Origin: an uncultured Porphyromonadaceae bacterium
Lineage (GTDB): Bacteria > Bacteroidota > Bacteroidia > Bacteroidales > Muribaculaceae
Direction: 5' to 3'
Length of the DNA stretch: 64,000 nt
Assembly (NCBI GenBank): GCA_905198125.1
Contig: CAJKBH010000004.1
Location: forward strand, 1 to 64,000
The notes below the pieces were generated by a model. The model searched no databases. It saw only the letters and a list, made by a program, of their open reading frames with translations, and was not told where the DNA came from. Below are positions 48,801 through 57,025 of this stretch, piece by piece. The position numbers and the translations under genes were made by a program. Positions within the stretch are counted from its first letter, which is position 1. Each line of letters opens with the position of its first letter.

Positions 48801-50387
48801 TTTCACGGCATTGCTTGTCGCGGCCTTGGAAACCAATCCGTCGCAGCTTGCCGTCACCGTATAATATATGGACTTGATCGTGGTTGGATTATCAAGAGTT
48901 TCGGTAAATGTCGGCGTCTTGATATTCTCGGCCACTACCGTTGCGTCGGGCATACGTGTCACGGTGTACGTGATGTTGCCTGCGTCCAGGTATCCCCGGT
49001 GCTCGCCTGTGGTGACGGCATCCCACGTCAATGTGGCGTTCAGGCCGGTTGCGCCGCCTATGTCAAGGGTCAGGTTCTGCGGGGCCATCGGGGTGTCCGG
49101 TCCAACCCATGTGGTATGCTTCACCTCGTCGCTCTTACCCTTGTCGTTGCTTACGGTAACGGTGAAGGCATACAGTCCCGACGCATTGACCGAGACGGGC
49201 GCCTGCTTCGTTTCGCCGGCATTACACTTGCCGGATGCCGCCGGGGTGTCGTTGATGTTGATTTCGTATGTCAGTTCGCCGGACAGAGGCAGTCCGTCGA
49301 AAGTCAGGGTCGGCGCGGTGAAATTGACCGTGCCGGTCAACGATGCCTTGTCGAATGTGACCGACATGTCTGTCACAGCCGCTGGAGCGCCCTTGGCGAT
49401 ATTGGGGTATTTGATGAACATACCTCCCAACACAGCTTCGTTGGGGATGTCAAAAAGTTTCGTAGGTCTGGCGGTGGCCAGGTCGATGGTGTACATGGCG
49501 TGGTCGCCGTCGGCGTTAGTGGCGTAGAAGAAGGTATTGGTGCGGTAGTCGATGGTACCCGAAGTAGGCCCGTCGATAGGCAGTCCGGTAGCGCCGATCA
49601 CGGTAGTGGTGCCGTCTGTCAGGCTGACCGTGGCCAGATTGCCGTCGTCCAGTATGGCGTACAGGGTTCCGTCGGACGTGAAGCCGGCTCCGCTCCATCC
49701 CTTGCTGAGCTTGCAGATGGTGGTGCGGGTGAAGTTGTGGATGTCTATGATTCCAAGCTCATATTCCGTTCCGGCGGCGTTAAAGAAACATCCGTATGCC
49801 TCGTTGGTGACTGGATTGTTTGCCATAGCAGTGGCGCACAGACGCATGTCGTCCTGCTCGGGATTGTCGTTGACCGTGGGCCAATGCTTCTCGTTGCCGT
49901 TCAGCAGGAACGAATAATACACCTTTATGCCCATGTAGTAGTCGGCAAATGAGTAGAAATAGTAGCCGTCCTGATATACGCCGCCGTTCTGGGCGAAAGG
50001 ACCGTATGAGTGACGGGTAAATTCTCCTCCTGTCGAGGGAATGGAATAAAGGCCCATTGTGGTGCCCTTGTTGTCCTCCAACAGCGATGCATAAATTTCC
50101 GCTTCTGGCACAGCGACTTCGGCACGAAGCATCGGAGACTTGACGGTCTGACGCCCCTGCAATCCGAGTTCACGGACCGGAGCCATGCCTGATTTTGCAA
50201 GCGTCCGCTTTGTCATGTAGTGTTCCACCAAGGATTTACCTCCGTTCAGCGACAGGGCCTTCCCCAGTTTCGTTCTCTCAAGGGCGTAAGCCCCGGCCAA
50301 CACAGTGACTGTCAGCAATAAAACAGCCACCAATTTACCCCATCGGTTTCCGGGGAAACGGGGCATCCGGTTAGACGTTTGATTCAT
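45882..50387 (-). CDS. Giant adhesin-like surface protein, 1501 residues
   Basis: The start was set at 50387 (MNQTSNRM) because the earlier in-frame codons to 50495 overlap the promoter. A signal or anchor helix (LVAVLLLTVTVLAGAYA) is followed by a beta-propeller-like region (about 85-330: LYSIPSTGGEFTRHSYG, GIIDIHNFTRTTICKLS). Then come FN3-like and choice-of-anchor J domains (DMDDWLITAPIMLEAGNIYDF near 610; LPKLSFWYYAVNGEDDKLEVKVAD near 970; NDDWAISPLLDGKPQTIRFSAAAYTS near 1320). The C-terminus, NLVSVMSADGTII...GVYVVTVDRKPYKLIVK, is T9SS-like. First gene of the pair and paralogous to its neighbour. Confidence 0.85.
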   Translation of the reverse strand: MNQTSNRMPRFPGNRWGKLVAVLLLTVTVLAGAYALERTKLGKALSLNGGKSLVEHYMTKRTLAKSGMAPVRELGLQGRQTVKSPMLRAEVAVPEAEIYASLLEDNKGTTMGLYSIPSTGGEFTRHSYGPFAQNGGVYQDGYYFYSFADYYMGIKVYYSFLLNGNEKHWPTVNDNPEQDDMRLCATAMANNPVTNEAYGCFFNAAGTEYELGIIDIHNFTRTTICKLSKGWSGAGFTSDGTLYAILDDGNLATVSLTDGTTTVIGATGLPIDGPTSGTIDYRTNTFFYATNADGDHAMYTIDLATARPTKLFDIPNEAVLGGMFIKYPNIAKGAPAAVTDMSVTFDKASLTGTVNFTAPTLTFDGLPLSGELTYEININDTPAASGKCNAGETKQAPVSVNASGLYAFTVTVSNDKGKSDEVKHTTWVGPDTPMAPQNLTLDIGGATGLNATLTWDAVTTGEHRGYLDAGNITYTVTRMPDATVVAENIKTPTFTETLDNPTTIKSIYYTVTASCDGLVSKAATSNAVKLGHIVPPYLEGFDNANAFNTFTVVDANKDGATWSFNYDKVQCKFNADADMDDWLITAPIMLEAGNIYDFAIDARAHSTVDTPERFEVMLGKSPDVEAMNIRVLEPTDVTLKTYTRYTAQIIIRETGLYYLGIHGISPKDKYYLYLDNLSISAPYAGDTPGQASDLKVVPDRDGSLNATVSFKAPAVSTNGNPLTDKLDIVVKRNDVTVHTFGGITPGDVCEFRDKAQSIGEYTYTVQASNRYGAGAIYAAGAHLGVSLAPAPINPKIEEVSEGKVRVTWESPTTDVNGNPLDPSAIRYCILDRSAQNVLAEDLKKCEFEMQVLEEGSGRQYFVFFYILAQTDAGVNMEDFVYTDNIPVGTVYTYPFTESVAGGSLEKVWGVTRFEGGQASWATGAQSQQPTATPQDKDGGMAAFAPTADGEQATLVSGKIQIPAAARLPKLSFWYYAVNGEDDKLEVKVADAGKQNWETIKSFSIGEDGNGWRRVVVDMSAYKGKTIQLGLNGVCVTYSTLILVDNIKIADISDSNVGIVSMTAPQRVEGGMKADFTVDVQNVSLADAKDMVLSLERDGEKVASRNIRSLDADSKVRVSLSDAVPVFAPERTVYTARIEWSGDDFEADNVSEPITVKVTAPALPKVDDLTAEMSGNGVNLKWSEPSPDVAPGEVLESFEKAESFSIGAVPGWKFVDRDGETTYGIEGVTFPHNGEAISFIVIDKTRNGFKDFRIPSGNKCIAAISNDTQNPNDDWAISPLLDGKPQTIRFSAAAYTSAYGYEAFEYLYSTTDDNPDSFIKVGENKRVGSEWKEYSFDVPQGTRYFAIRCVSQDAFMFLVDDVMFSPAALDGEYPVSGYNVYRDGKAINQSMVAQTTFLDSPEAGNHAYVVTALYPQGESAPSNRVNVNGSGVNSIDGAMPVVYTADKAICGKNMAGNLVSVMSADGTIILNDKIAEDGIICNATPGVYVVTVDRKPYKLIVK

Positions 50388-50492
50388 AGTGCTGGATTTA
50401 ATTGAATGCGGGTCGGAATGTAGTGATGGCCATTCACACCGCATCCTGTTACAGAATAGATATGTTATCACAGTTTCGAAGAATCCGATGCC

Positions 50493-50524
50493 CAAAATTA
50501 CATTTTATTATTAATATTTGCAAA
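50493..50524 (-). promoter_or_regulatory. Promoter of the adhesin operon
   Basis: On the reverse strand TTTG (50524-50521) and TAATTTTG (50500-50493) lie 20 nt apart, giving a leader of about 100 nt. The 445-bp gap 50388-50832 holds this promoter, the divergent one at 50730 and otherwise AT-rich sequence with no gene I trust. Confidence 0.7.
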
Positions 50525-50729
50525 TTTTAAGCACGAATTGTAAAATTTTGTAATAAATATATGGGAAATATATCTCAAAATGAAACCCAAGTGCTAAAAG
50601 TTGGCGACAAAATGATAATTTTACGCATAGAAATTGCATATAAACATATACTACATTTTAGTCCCGCAAGTATGACGTGTCCGCATACGGACACAATCGG
50701 CTATCATAATTATCTAATAATCAACAATG

Positions 50730-50762
50730 TTTGCAAAATATTATTTCAGCATGTTAGATTTG
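50730..50762 (+). promoter_or_regulatory. Promoter of the efflux operon
   Basis: TTTG (50730-50733) and TAGATTTG (50755-50762) with a 21-nt spacer, about 70 nt before the adaptor ATG. Confidence 0.6.
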
Positions 50763-50832
50763 CGTCAGAAAATTTGACAAAGGGCGGCCGGATTGCGGAG
50801 GGACCCGGACGTCAATAAAACTGACCGAATCT

Positions 50833-52083
50833 ATGGACAAGGAAATAGATAAATCGATACTGAGGCGCGAAAGGCGCAGGAAACAGATTATATTCGGAAC
50901 CGTCGGCGTCGCCGTGGCCGGATTGGCTATATGGGGTATGTCGGGAATGGCGCCTACCATCAACAGTCGCGACATCACCATCGGCACTGCCGACGAGGGT
51001 CCGCTGGACATCTCCATCGCGGCCAGCGGCCGAATAGTGCCGGCTTACGAGGAGATAATCAATTCGCCGGTCGAGACCCGCGTGCTGAAGGTCTACGCCC
51101 AGCCGGGCGATTCGGTCAAGGCGGGGACGCCTCTGCTGCAGCTCGACCTGGAACAGGAGGAGACTTCGCTGGGCAAGCTCCAGGACGCGCGCACCCGCCA
51201 GCAGCAGGAACTGCGTCAGCTGGAACTCACCAACAAAACAAACATAAGCGACCTGGAAATGCAGATCAAGGTGAGCGAGATGAACGTGAACCGTCTGCGC
51301 ATCGAGGTCAACAACGAGCGTCGTCTGGACAGCATAGGCAGCGGCACGGGCGACCGTGTGCGTCAGGCGGAGACCGCTTACCACGCCGGTGTACTTGAAC
51401 TGGAACAGCTTCGCACCCGCCTGCGCAACGAACGCCTGCGTACTGCAGCCGCCGAACGGGGCCAGCAACTGAACGTCACGTCGGCCGACCGCGACATCGA
51501 GATGATGGCCAAGACCCTGCAGCGGGGCAGCATCCCCTCTCCCCTTGACGGTGTGCTGACATTCATCGTAACCGACCTCGGCACACGCATCGGTGCCGGC
51601 GAACGCGTGGCGGTGGTGTCGGACCTGAGCAGCTTCAAGGTGATGGGCGAGGTGCCCGAGGCCAGCAGCAGCAAGGTCGATGTAGGCTCCACGGTCAACG
51701 TGCGCGTCAACGGCGCACAGCTCACCGGCACCGTCACCAACATAACGCCTCAGGCCAAGCAGGGGATAGTGTCGTTCGTGGTGCGGCTGGACAATCCCCG
51801 CGACAAGCACCTACGCTCGGGAGGTCGCGCCGAGATGTATATCTCATACGGATACAAGGACAAGGTGCTGCGTGTGCCGAACGGATCGTTCTTCAAGGGG
51901 GAAGGTGAATACAACGTCTTCGTTATGGACGGCGACAACCGGTTGGTGAAACGCCGCATCAAGACCGGCGACTCCAACCGCGAATACGTCGAAGTGCTCG
52001 AAGGTCTCAGGCCCGGCGACCGGATAGTGACCAACGACCTGGAGAAATACAAAAACAAATCGAAACTTAAAATCAAAAAGTAA
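50833..52083 (+). CDS. Efflux periplasmic adaptor (membrane-fusion) protein, MacA-like
   Basis: 416 residues. One membrane helix near the N-terminus (about 16-37), then the adaptor layout: a lipoyl half (LDISIAASGRIVPAYEEIINSPVETRVLKVYAQPGDSVKAGTPLLQLD), a coiled-coil hairpin (about 105-215), the second lipoyl half (GSIPSPLDGVLTFIVTDLGTRIGAGERVAVVSDL) and beta-barrel and membrane-proximal domains ending GLRPGDRIVTNDLEKYKNKSKLKIKK. It joins the ABC permeases to the TolC-type channel. First gene of a five-gene operon. Confidence 0.9.
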   Translation: MDKEIDKSILRRERRRKQIIFGTVGVAVAGLAIWGMSGMAPTINSRDITIGTADEGPLDISIAASGRIVPAYEEIINSPVETRVLKVYAQPGDSVKAGTPLLQLDLEQEETSLGKLQDARTRQQQELRQLELTNKTNISDLEMQIKVSEMNVNRLRIEVNNERRLDSIGSGTGDRVRQAETAYHAGVLELEQLRTRLRNERLRTAAAERGQQLNVTSADRDIEMMAKTLQRGSIPSPLDGVLTFIVTDLGTRIGAGERVAVVSDLSSFKVMGEVPEASSSKVDVGSTVNVRVNGAQLTGTVTNITPQAKQGIVSFVVRLDNPRDKHLRSGGRAEMYISYGYKDKVLRVPNGSFFKGEGEYNVFVMDGDNRLVKRRIKTGDSNREYVEVLEGLRPGDRIVTNDLEKYKNKSKLKIKK

Positions 52084-52112
52084 TCCCCCATTCCCTCTCC
52101 ACATTCATCTTA

Positions 52113-52142
52113 ACTTTTTCAACTTTTTAAACTCCTTAAACT
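52113..52142 (+). repeat. Period-9 pyrimidine-rich leader element, copy 3
   Basis: ACTTTTTCA, ACTTTTTAA and ACTCCTTAA followed by ACT, ending exactly 8 nt before the ATG of the ATPase gene, the same distance as at 2362/2371. The first two units are identical to those of copy 1. Confidence 0.7.
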
Positions 52143-52150
52143 AACTCAAT

Positions 52151-52825
52151 ATGCCTATAATATCCCTAAGCGGTATCGAGAAGGTCTACCGCACCAAAGA
52201 AATAGAGACCACCGCCCTTGAGAACGTGAACCTCGACGTGAACCAGGGAGAGTTCGTAAGCATCATGGGCCCCAGCGGCTGCGGCAAGTCGACGTTGCTG
52301 AACATCATCGGTCTTCTTGACAAGCCCACCAAAGGCACCGTCTCCCTGCTGGGTCAGTCCTGCGACGGACTCACCGACCGCCAGCTGTCGCATTTCCGCA
52401 ACGCCAATCTCGGCTTCGTGTTTCAGAGCTTCCACCTCATTCCGTCGCTCGACGTGGCGGCCAACGTGGAACTGCCGCTAATATACCGCAGCGGACTGAG
52501 CGCGCGTCAGCGCAAGGAACGCGTGGAGCAGGTGCTTGAGCGTCTGGAGATGACGCACCGCATACACCACCTCCCCTCACAGCTCAGCGGCGGCCAGTGC
52601 CAGCGCGTGGCCATAGCCCGCGCAATAGTCGGACAGCCTCCGATAGTCCTGGCCGATGAGCCGACCGGTAATCTGGACAGCAAGATGGGCGCCGAGGTGA
52701 TGGGACTGCTGCACCGCCTCAACAAAGAGGACGGCACCACCATCGTGATGGTGACGCACAACGAGGCCCAGGCTATGGAGACCGACCGCATAGTCCGCTT
52801 CTTCGACGGCCGAATAATAGGATAA
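52151..52825 (+). CDS. ABC transporter ATP-binding protein, MacB/LolD-like
   Basis: 224 residues. Walker A GPSGCGKST (about 39-47), Q-loop VFQSFHLIPSL, signature LSGGQ (about 146-150), Walker B IVLADEPTG and the H-loop VMVTHNEAQA. This free-standing ATPase powers the FtsX-type permeases encoded downstream, as in MacB-like and LolCDE-like transporters, which use ATP to drive extracytoplasmic substrate movement. Second gene in the operon. Confidence 0.95.
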   Translation: MPIISLSGIEKVYRTKEIETTALENVNLDVNQGEFVSIMGPSGCGKSTLLNIIGLLDKPTKGTVSLLGQSCDGLTDRQLSHFRNANLGFVFQSFHLIPSLDVAANVELPLIYRSGLSARQRKERVEQVLERLEMTHRIHHLPSQLSGGQCQRVAIARAIVGQPPIVLADEPTGNLDSKMGAEVMGLLHRLNKEDGTTIVMVTHNEAQAMETDRIVRFFDGRIIG

Positions 52826-52829
52826 AATC

Positions 52830-52859
52830 AGTTGATAAAGTTAACAAAGTTTATAAAGT
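52830..52859 (-). repeat. Period-9 leader element, copy 4, opposite orientation
   Basis: On the reverse strand ACTTTATAA, ACTTTGTTA and ACTTTATCA followed by ACT. It begins just after the ATPase stop and is an inverted partner of copy 5, so the two can form a long imperfect hairpin in the mRNA. Confidence 0.6.
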
Positions 52860-52902
52860 TAAGATGATAGTGCAGTCATTCCCAAGTTTTGGCATTCTCT
52901 TA

Positions 52903-52932
52903 ACTTACTTAACTCTTTCAACTTTCTAAACT
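52903..52932 (+). repeat. Period-9 leader element, copy 5
   Basis: ACTTACTTA, ACTCTTTCA and ACTTTCTAA followed by ACT, ending 9 nt before the permease ATG at 52942. Preceded by GGCATTCTCTTA as in copies 1 and 2. Confidence 0.7.
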
Positions 52933-52941
52933 ACTCATGCT

Positions 52942-54225
52942 ATGAAACAGAAAATACGTCAGATAATATACGACATGCGGCGTCAGCCACTGATCAGCGG
53001 CGTCACGTTCATCGCCACGGTCATGTCGGTGTTCCTGTTCATGATCGTAGCCATCACCTCGCGCGTCAAGACAGTGCCTTTCGCACCCGAAAGCTGCCGC
53101 GACCGCCTCATGGTGGGCAGATACTTCAATATCAAAGAGCCGAACGGCAACGGCGACAACTCCGGCGGCGCGAGCTATTATGTAATAAAGCAACTTTACG
53201 ACGGACTCGAAGGCGTGGAGCAGACATCGTTCATGTCACAGGACAGCTACAACGTTCCGGTACACGGCACCGAGAACGGGACATTTCAGGCCACCGCCCG
53301 CACTGTGGATGCCGCATTCTTCAAGATTTTCGACCACGAGCTGATCGCGGGTCGCTACTTCACGGCCGCCGAGTCGGCTGCAGATCTGCCGGTAGTGGTG
53401 ATAAGCGAGAGCACCGCCCGCAAGGCATTCGGCAAGGCCGACGCCACAGGGATGCCCATAACCTTAAACCACAAGAAATATACGGTGATCGGTGTTGTCA
53501 AAGACAGTTCAGCACTTGCCACCACTGCCCACGGCGACGTGTTCTTCACTTTCGGAACTCCGGCCACGCAGGCACAATCGGATGACATCTGGTCCATTTA
53601 TTTCGGGGGTGTGGCAGCCGCGCTCTTGGTAAAGGATGGCGTGGATTTCCAAAGCATACGCGACCAGGTCAAGGCCCGGTACGCCAACCTCGACACCGAG
53701 CTGCGCCCCTTAGGATGGGAGTCGGTATATCACGAGTCACCCTACGACCAGGAGGTACTGGCCATGAACATCGTAGGCAGCAACGTCACTCCCGACACGT
53801 CAGGCGAAAGAAAGATGCGTTACGTGCTGTATGCCATCCTGCTGATAGTCCCGGCCATCAACCTGAGCAACCTGCTGCACAGCCGTATGCACAAGCGCAT
53901 CACTGAGATAGGCGTACGCCGTGCGTTCGGATGCACCCGCTCGCGCATCATCACCGACATAATCTGGGAAAACTTTCTCATCACCCTGGCCGGAGGCTTA
54001 GTGGGCGTGGCCTTAGGCGTGGTCTTCGCTATGACTTACAGCGGACTGTACGAGAACATGCGGACATTCGGCACCGAAGTCACTCCGGCCATCAGCTCGG
54101 TGTTGAACTGGGGCACAATCCTGATCGCGGTGGCCGTCTGCTTTATCCTAAACATCATCAGCGCCTCGATTCCGGCATGGCAGGCATCGCGCCTCAATCC
54201 GGTAGAAGCCATCAACAACAAATAA
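52942..54225 (+). CDS. ABC transporter permease, FtsX/MacB family (first)
   Basis: 427 residues with the MacB layout: one membrane helix near the N-terminus (SGVTFIATVMSVFLFMIVAITS, about 19-40), a long periplasmic domain (about 45-285) and three C-terminal helices (YVLYAILLIVPAINLSNLL; LITLAGGLVGVALGVVFAMTY; ILIAVAVCFILNIISASIPAW). The conserved ITEIGVRRAFGCTRSRI block precedes helix two. The end, ASRLNPVEAINNK, is typical. Second permease follows after 5 nt. The substrate could be an antimicrobial or cell-envelope lipid. Confidence 0.9.
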   Translation: MKQKIRQIIYDMRRQPLISGVTFIATVMSVFLFMIVAITSRVKTVPFAPESCRDRLMVGRYFNIKEPNGNGDNSGGASYYVIKQLYDGLEGVEQTSFMSQDSYNVPVHGTENGTFQATARTVDAAFFKIFDHELIAGRYFTAAESAADLPVVVISESTARKAFGKADATGMPITLNHKKYTVIGVVKDSSALATTAHGDVFFTFGTPATQAQSDDIWSIYFGGVAAALLVKDGVDFQSIRDQVKARYANLDTELRPLGWESVYHESPYDQEVLAMNIVGSNVTPDTSGERKMRYVLYAILLIVPAINLSNLLHSRMHKRITEIGVRRAFGCTRSRIITDIIWENFLITLAGGLVGVALGVVFAMTYSGLYENMRTFGTEVTPAISSVLNWGTILIAVAVCFILNIISASIPAWQASRLNPVEAINNK

Positions 54226-54230
54226 AAACT

Positions 54231-55478
54231 ATGAAACGTAAACTCTTGACACAGATGCTCCGCGAGTGGAAAGCAAACGTATGGCTTATTCTGGAGCTGG
54301 TGATAGTGGTTCTGATACTTCAGTACCTCCTCGGAACATTGTACGCGTTGTACAGGCAGCACAGTTATGCCGGCGGTCAGAAACTTGAAGACGTATATTT
54401 TGCCGATTTCGGTATTCTTCAAAAGGATAGCGAAGGATACGTGGAATGGGACAGCATCCATACCTGGCAGTCGGACCTGGACCTGCTGATGACGCAACTG
54501 CGGGGCAATCAATATGTGGAAGTGGCGGCAGTCGGTGGATTCAACTCGTTGCCCTACAACTATAACTTTATGGGCAACCGGTATTATTACAAGACTCCCG
54601 ACGGCAAAAAGAGTCATGAATTCACCGTCAACGTGCGCAATATGTCGCCCGAAATGATGGAAGTGCTGCAGATGCACGGACTGAAGGGCGAGACACCCAA
54701 GCAACTGGCCGACATACTGCGCCGTGGCGAGATAATATTAGGAGAGGCCGAGGAACCGGAATCGCCCGACGATCCCAAGGCACTTGACGCCGTTGGCAAC
54801 GAGGCGTTTTCGGTGGTCGACTCATTGACATCCTGGCATGTGGGAGCCGCCTCCACCGGAATGAGGCGCAACGATTACGAGGAATTGTGGCACAAGACCG
54901 TGTACGCTCCTATTAACGATGAACAGTCGAGCATGATTGCTGTCCGCGTAAAGCCCGGAACCGGAAACAGATTCCTGGAGTCACTCACCGACAAGGACCG
55001 TCAGGCAGGCAATGTCTATCTTTCCAATATGGAGTCCGTCAGCAACATGCGCGACAGGGTGCATCTGGACATCAACCAGGCCATACGTAATTTCGTGATC
55101 TGCTCGCTGTTCATAATGCTGGTGATATTCTTAGGCTTCTTAGGCACATTCTGGTTCCGTACGCAGCAGCGCGTGTCGGAGATAGCCATACGCAAGGTGA
55201 ACGGCGCCACCAACGGCGACATCTACGCCCGCTTCTTCAGCGAGGGCCTGATCATGCTGGCCATGGCAGCCGCAATAAGCGTTCCGCTCGCGTTCTGGCT
55301 GTTCAAGGAGGAATCGCTCAGGGCTACTTTAAGCCTGCTTGAACTTGACAACACGATGTTGGCCGGAGGCGCCATAGCCACGATACTGGTCTTAGGCATT
55401 ACCATCGTATGCAGCATCTATGCGCCGGCGCGCCGCGCCACCCGCATCGACCCTGCGGCGGCTCTCAAAGACATGTAA
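54231..55478 (+). CDS. ABC transporter permease, FtsX/MacB family (second)
   Basis: Start at ATG 54231; the frame extends back to 53931 inside the first permease and that part is not genuine. 415 residues with the same layout: helix VWLILELVIVVLILQYLLGTLYAL, a periplasmic domain (about 50-285), then FVICSLFIMLVIFLGFLGTFWF, the RVSEIAIRKVNGATNGDI block, and two further helices ending RATRIDPAAALKDM. It pairs with the first permease to form a heterodimer. The TolC gene starts 1 nt after its stop. Confidence 0.9.
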   Translation: MKRKLLTQMLREWKANVWLILELVIVVLILQYLLGTLYALYRQHSYAGGQKLEDVYFADFGILQKDSEGYVEWDSIHTWQSDLDLLMTQLRGNQYVEVAAVGGFNSLPYNYNFMGNRYYYKTPDGKKSHEFTVNVRNMSPEMMEVLQMHGLKGETPKQLADILRRGEIILGEAEEPESPDDPKALDAVGNEAFSVVDSLTSWHVGAASTGMRRNDYEELWHKTVYAPINDEQSSMIAVRVKPGTGNRFLESLTDKDRQAGNVYLSNMESVSNMRDRVHLDINQAIRNFVICSLFIMLVIFLGFLGTFWFRTQQRVSEIAIRKVNGATNGDIYARFFSEGLIMLAMAAAISVPLAFWLFKEESLRATLSLLELDNTMLAGGAIATILVLGITIVCSIYAPARRATRIDPAAALKDM

Positions 55479-55479
55479 G

Positions 55480-56967
55480 ATGCAGTCACATAAGTTTTTC
55501 ATACCTATAATAGCAGGAATGCTTGCGCTCGTCCCCTGCCCCGCCAAGGGTGAGCGCGAGCTGACCCTGACGCTCGACGACGCCATAGCCATGGCGCGCG
55601 TGCAGAGCGTGGATGCCGCCGTGGCCCTCGACGAACTGAAGACCGCCTACTGGCAGTGGCGCAGCTATCGCGCCGACCGGCTGCCTGAAATTACGATCGG
55701 AGGCAAACTTCCGTCGTACAACGACCGCTACACGTCGTACATGAACGAGGCGGGAGAGTACAGCTTCGTGCGCACCCACAACCTCGACGCCACGGCTACG
55801 CTATCCGTCAACCAGAACATACCCTTCACGGGCGGCAAGATCAGCCTCAGCACCTCGCTGGACTATATGCGGCAGTTCGAGGACGGCGGCTCCGACCGGT
55901 TCCTGACCGTGCCCGTGGCGCTGACCCTGCAGCAGCCGGTGTTCGGCGTCAACACCTTCAAATGGGACAACCGCATAGAGCCGGTCCGCTTCTCCGAAGC
56001 CAAGGCGGCGTTCCTGAGCGCTACGGAAAACGTGGCGCTGGCCACCGTCAACCATTTCTTCACGCTGGTGATGAGCCGCGAGAACGTGGCCATAGCCGAA
56101 CAGAACCTGGCCAACGCTAACAAGCTGTACAGCGTGGCGGTGGAAAAGCGCGAGATGGGGCAGATCAGCGAGAACGACCTGCGTCAGATGGAGCTGAACG
56201 TATTGGACGCCCAGTCCGACCTGACCGACTGCAAGAGCACGCTGAAAAGCGACATGTTCACGCTCCGCTCGTTCCTTGATCTTGGCGAGGACGTAGAGAT
56301 AGTTCCCGTCGTACCCGACAAGGTGCCGGAAGCAGATGTCACTTACGACGATGCGCTGACACGGGCATTAGACAACAATAAGTTCGCGCAAAACATACGG
56401 CGCCGTCAGCTTGAGGCCGACTACGAGGTGGCCAAGGCCAAGGGCGACATGCGCCAGATCAATCTGTATGCCCAGGTGGGCATCACGGGCACTGACCGCA
56501 AATTCACGGACGCGTATTCGCGGGTGCGCAGCAACCAGCTGATAGAGATAGGTTTCGAGATTCCGTTGCTGGACTGGGGCAAGCGGCTTGGCAAGGTGAA
56601 GGTGGCCGAAAGCAACCGGCGCGTCACCGAAAGCCGCCTGCGCCAGGAATCGCTCGACTTCCACCAGCAGCTGTTCGTATTGGTGGAGCGCTTCGGCAAC
56701 CAGCAGCAGCAATTGTCCATCGCCACGCGCGCCAACGAGATTGCCGACCAGCGGTACCGCACCAATTTCGAGACTTTCCTTATCGGCAAGATCTCCACCC
56801 TGGACCTCAACGACTCGCAGTCCAAGAAGGACGAGAGCAAACGCCGCTACATCAACGAGCTGTACAAGTTCTGGAACTACTGGTACCAGCTCCGGTCGCT
56901 CACCCTCTACGACTATGAACACGACGGCGACATAAACGCCGACATCGACAAGCTGTGCAAGATGTAA
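55480..56967 (+). CDS. TolC-family outer-membrane efflux channel
   Basis: Start ATG 55480; an in-frame extension to 55420 lies in the permease gene and was not used. Signal peptide ending PCPAKG. The mature part has the two repeats of long helices and barrel strands of TolC proteins: LTLDDAIAMARVQSVDAAVALDELKTAYWQW, then LATVNHFFTLVMSRENVAIAEQNLANANKLYSVAVEKREMGQISENDLRQMELNVLDAQSDL, and a later similar block. It completes the tripartite pump: adaptor, ATPase, two permeases, channel. 58 nt to the regulator. Confidence 0.9.
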   Translation: MQSHKFFIPIIAGMLALVPCPAKGERELTLTLDDAIAMARVQSVDAAVALDELKTAYWQWRSYRADRLPEITIGGKLPSYNDRYTSYMNEAGEYSFVRTHNLDATATLSVNQNIPFTGGKISLSTSLDYMRQFEDGGSDRFLTVPVALTLQQPVFGVNTFKWDNRIEPVRFSEAKAAFLSATENVALATVNHFFTLVMSRENVAIAEQNLANANKLYSVAVEKREMGQISENDLRQMELNVLDAQSDLTDCKSTLKSDMFTLRSFLDLGEDVEIVPVVPDKVPEADVTYDDALTRALDNNKFAQNIRRRQLEADYEVAKAKGDMRQINLYAQVGITGTDRKFTDAYSRVRSNQLIEIGFEIPLLDWGKRLGKVKVAESNRRVTESRLRQESLDFHQQLFVLVERFGNQQQQLSIATRANEIADQRYRTNFETFLIGKISTLDLNDSQSKKDESKRRYINELYKFWNYWYQLRSLTLYDYEHDGDINADIDKLCKM

Positions 56968-57013
56968 GGTCAAGTTTCAAGAGGCAAACAGATTAATTAT
57001 CTTAATTTTTTAC

Positions 57014-57021
57014 TAAATTTG
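57014..57021 (+). promoter_or_regulatory. -7 box for the response regulator
   Basis: TAAATTTG ends 4 nt before the ATG at 57026, so the transcript would start at or beside the start codon. No TTG at 19-22 nt upstream; it may be weak or activated. Confidence 0.45.
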
Positions 57022-57025
57022 CACT

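Noticed and set aside
50561..50818. 85-codon ORF between the divergent promoters
   Set aside because: It spans the -33/-7 region of the efflux promoter, has no recognisable domain and no promoter of its own. Likely chance.
52108..52146. CRISPR-like repeat array formed by the period-9 units
   Set aside because: Units are only 9 nt with no spacers and sit directly before start codons.
53931..54230. Extended start of the second permease
   Set aside because: The extension is an out-of-frame reading of the first permease; MKRKLLTQML at 54231 starts a normal FtsX-type N-terminus.
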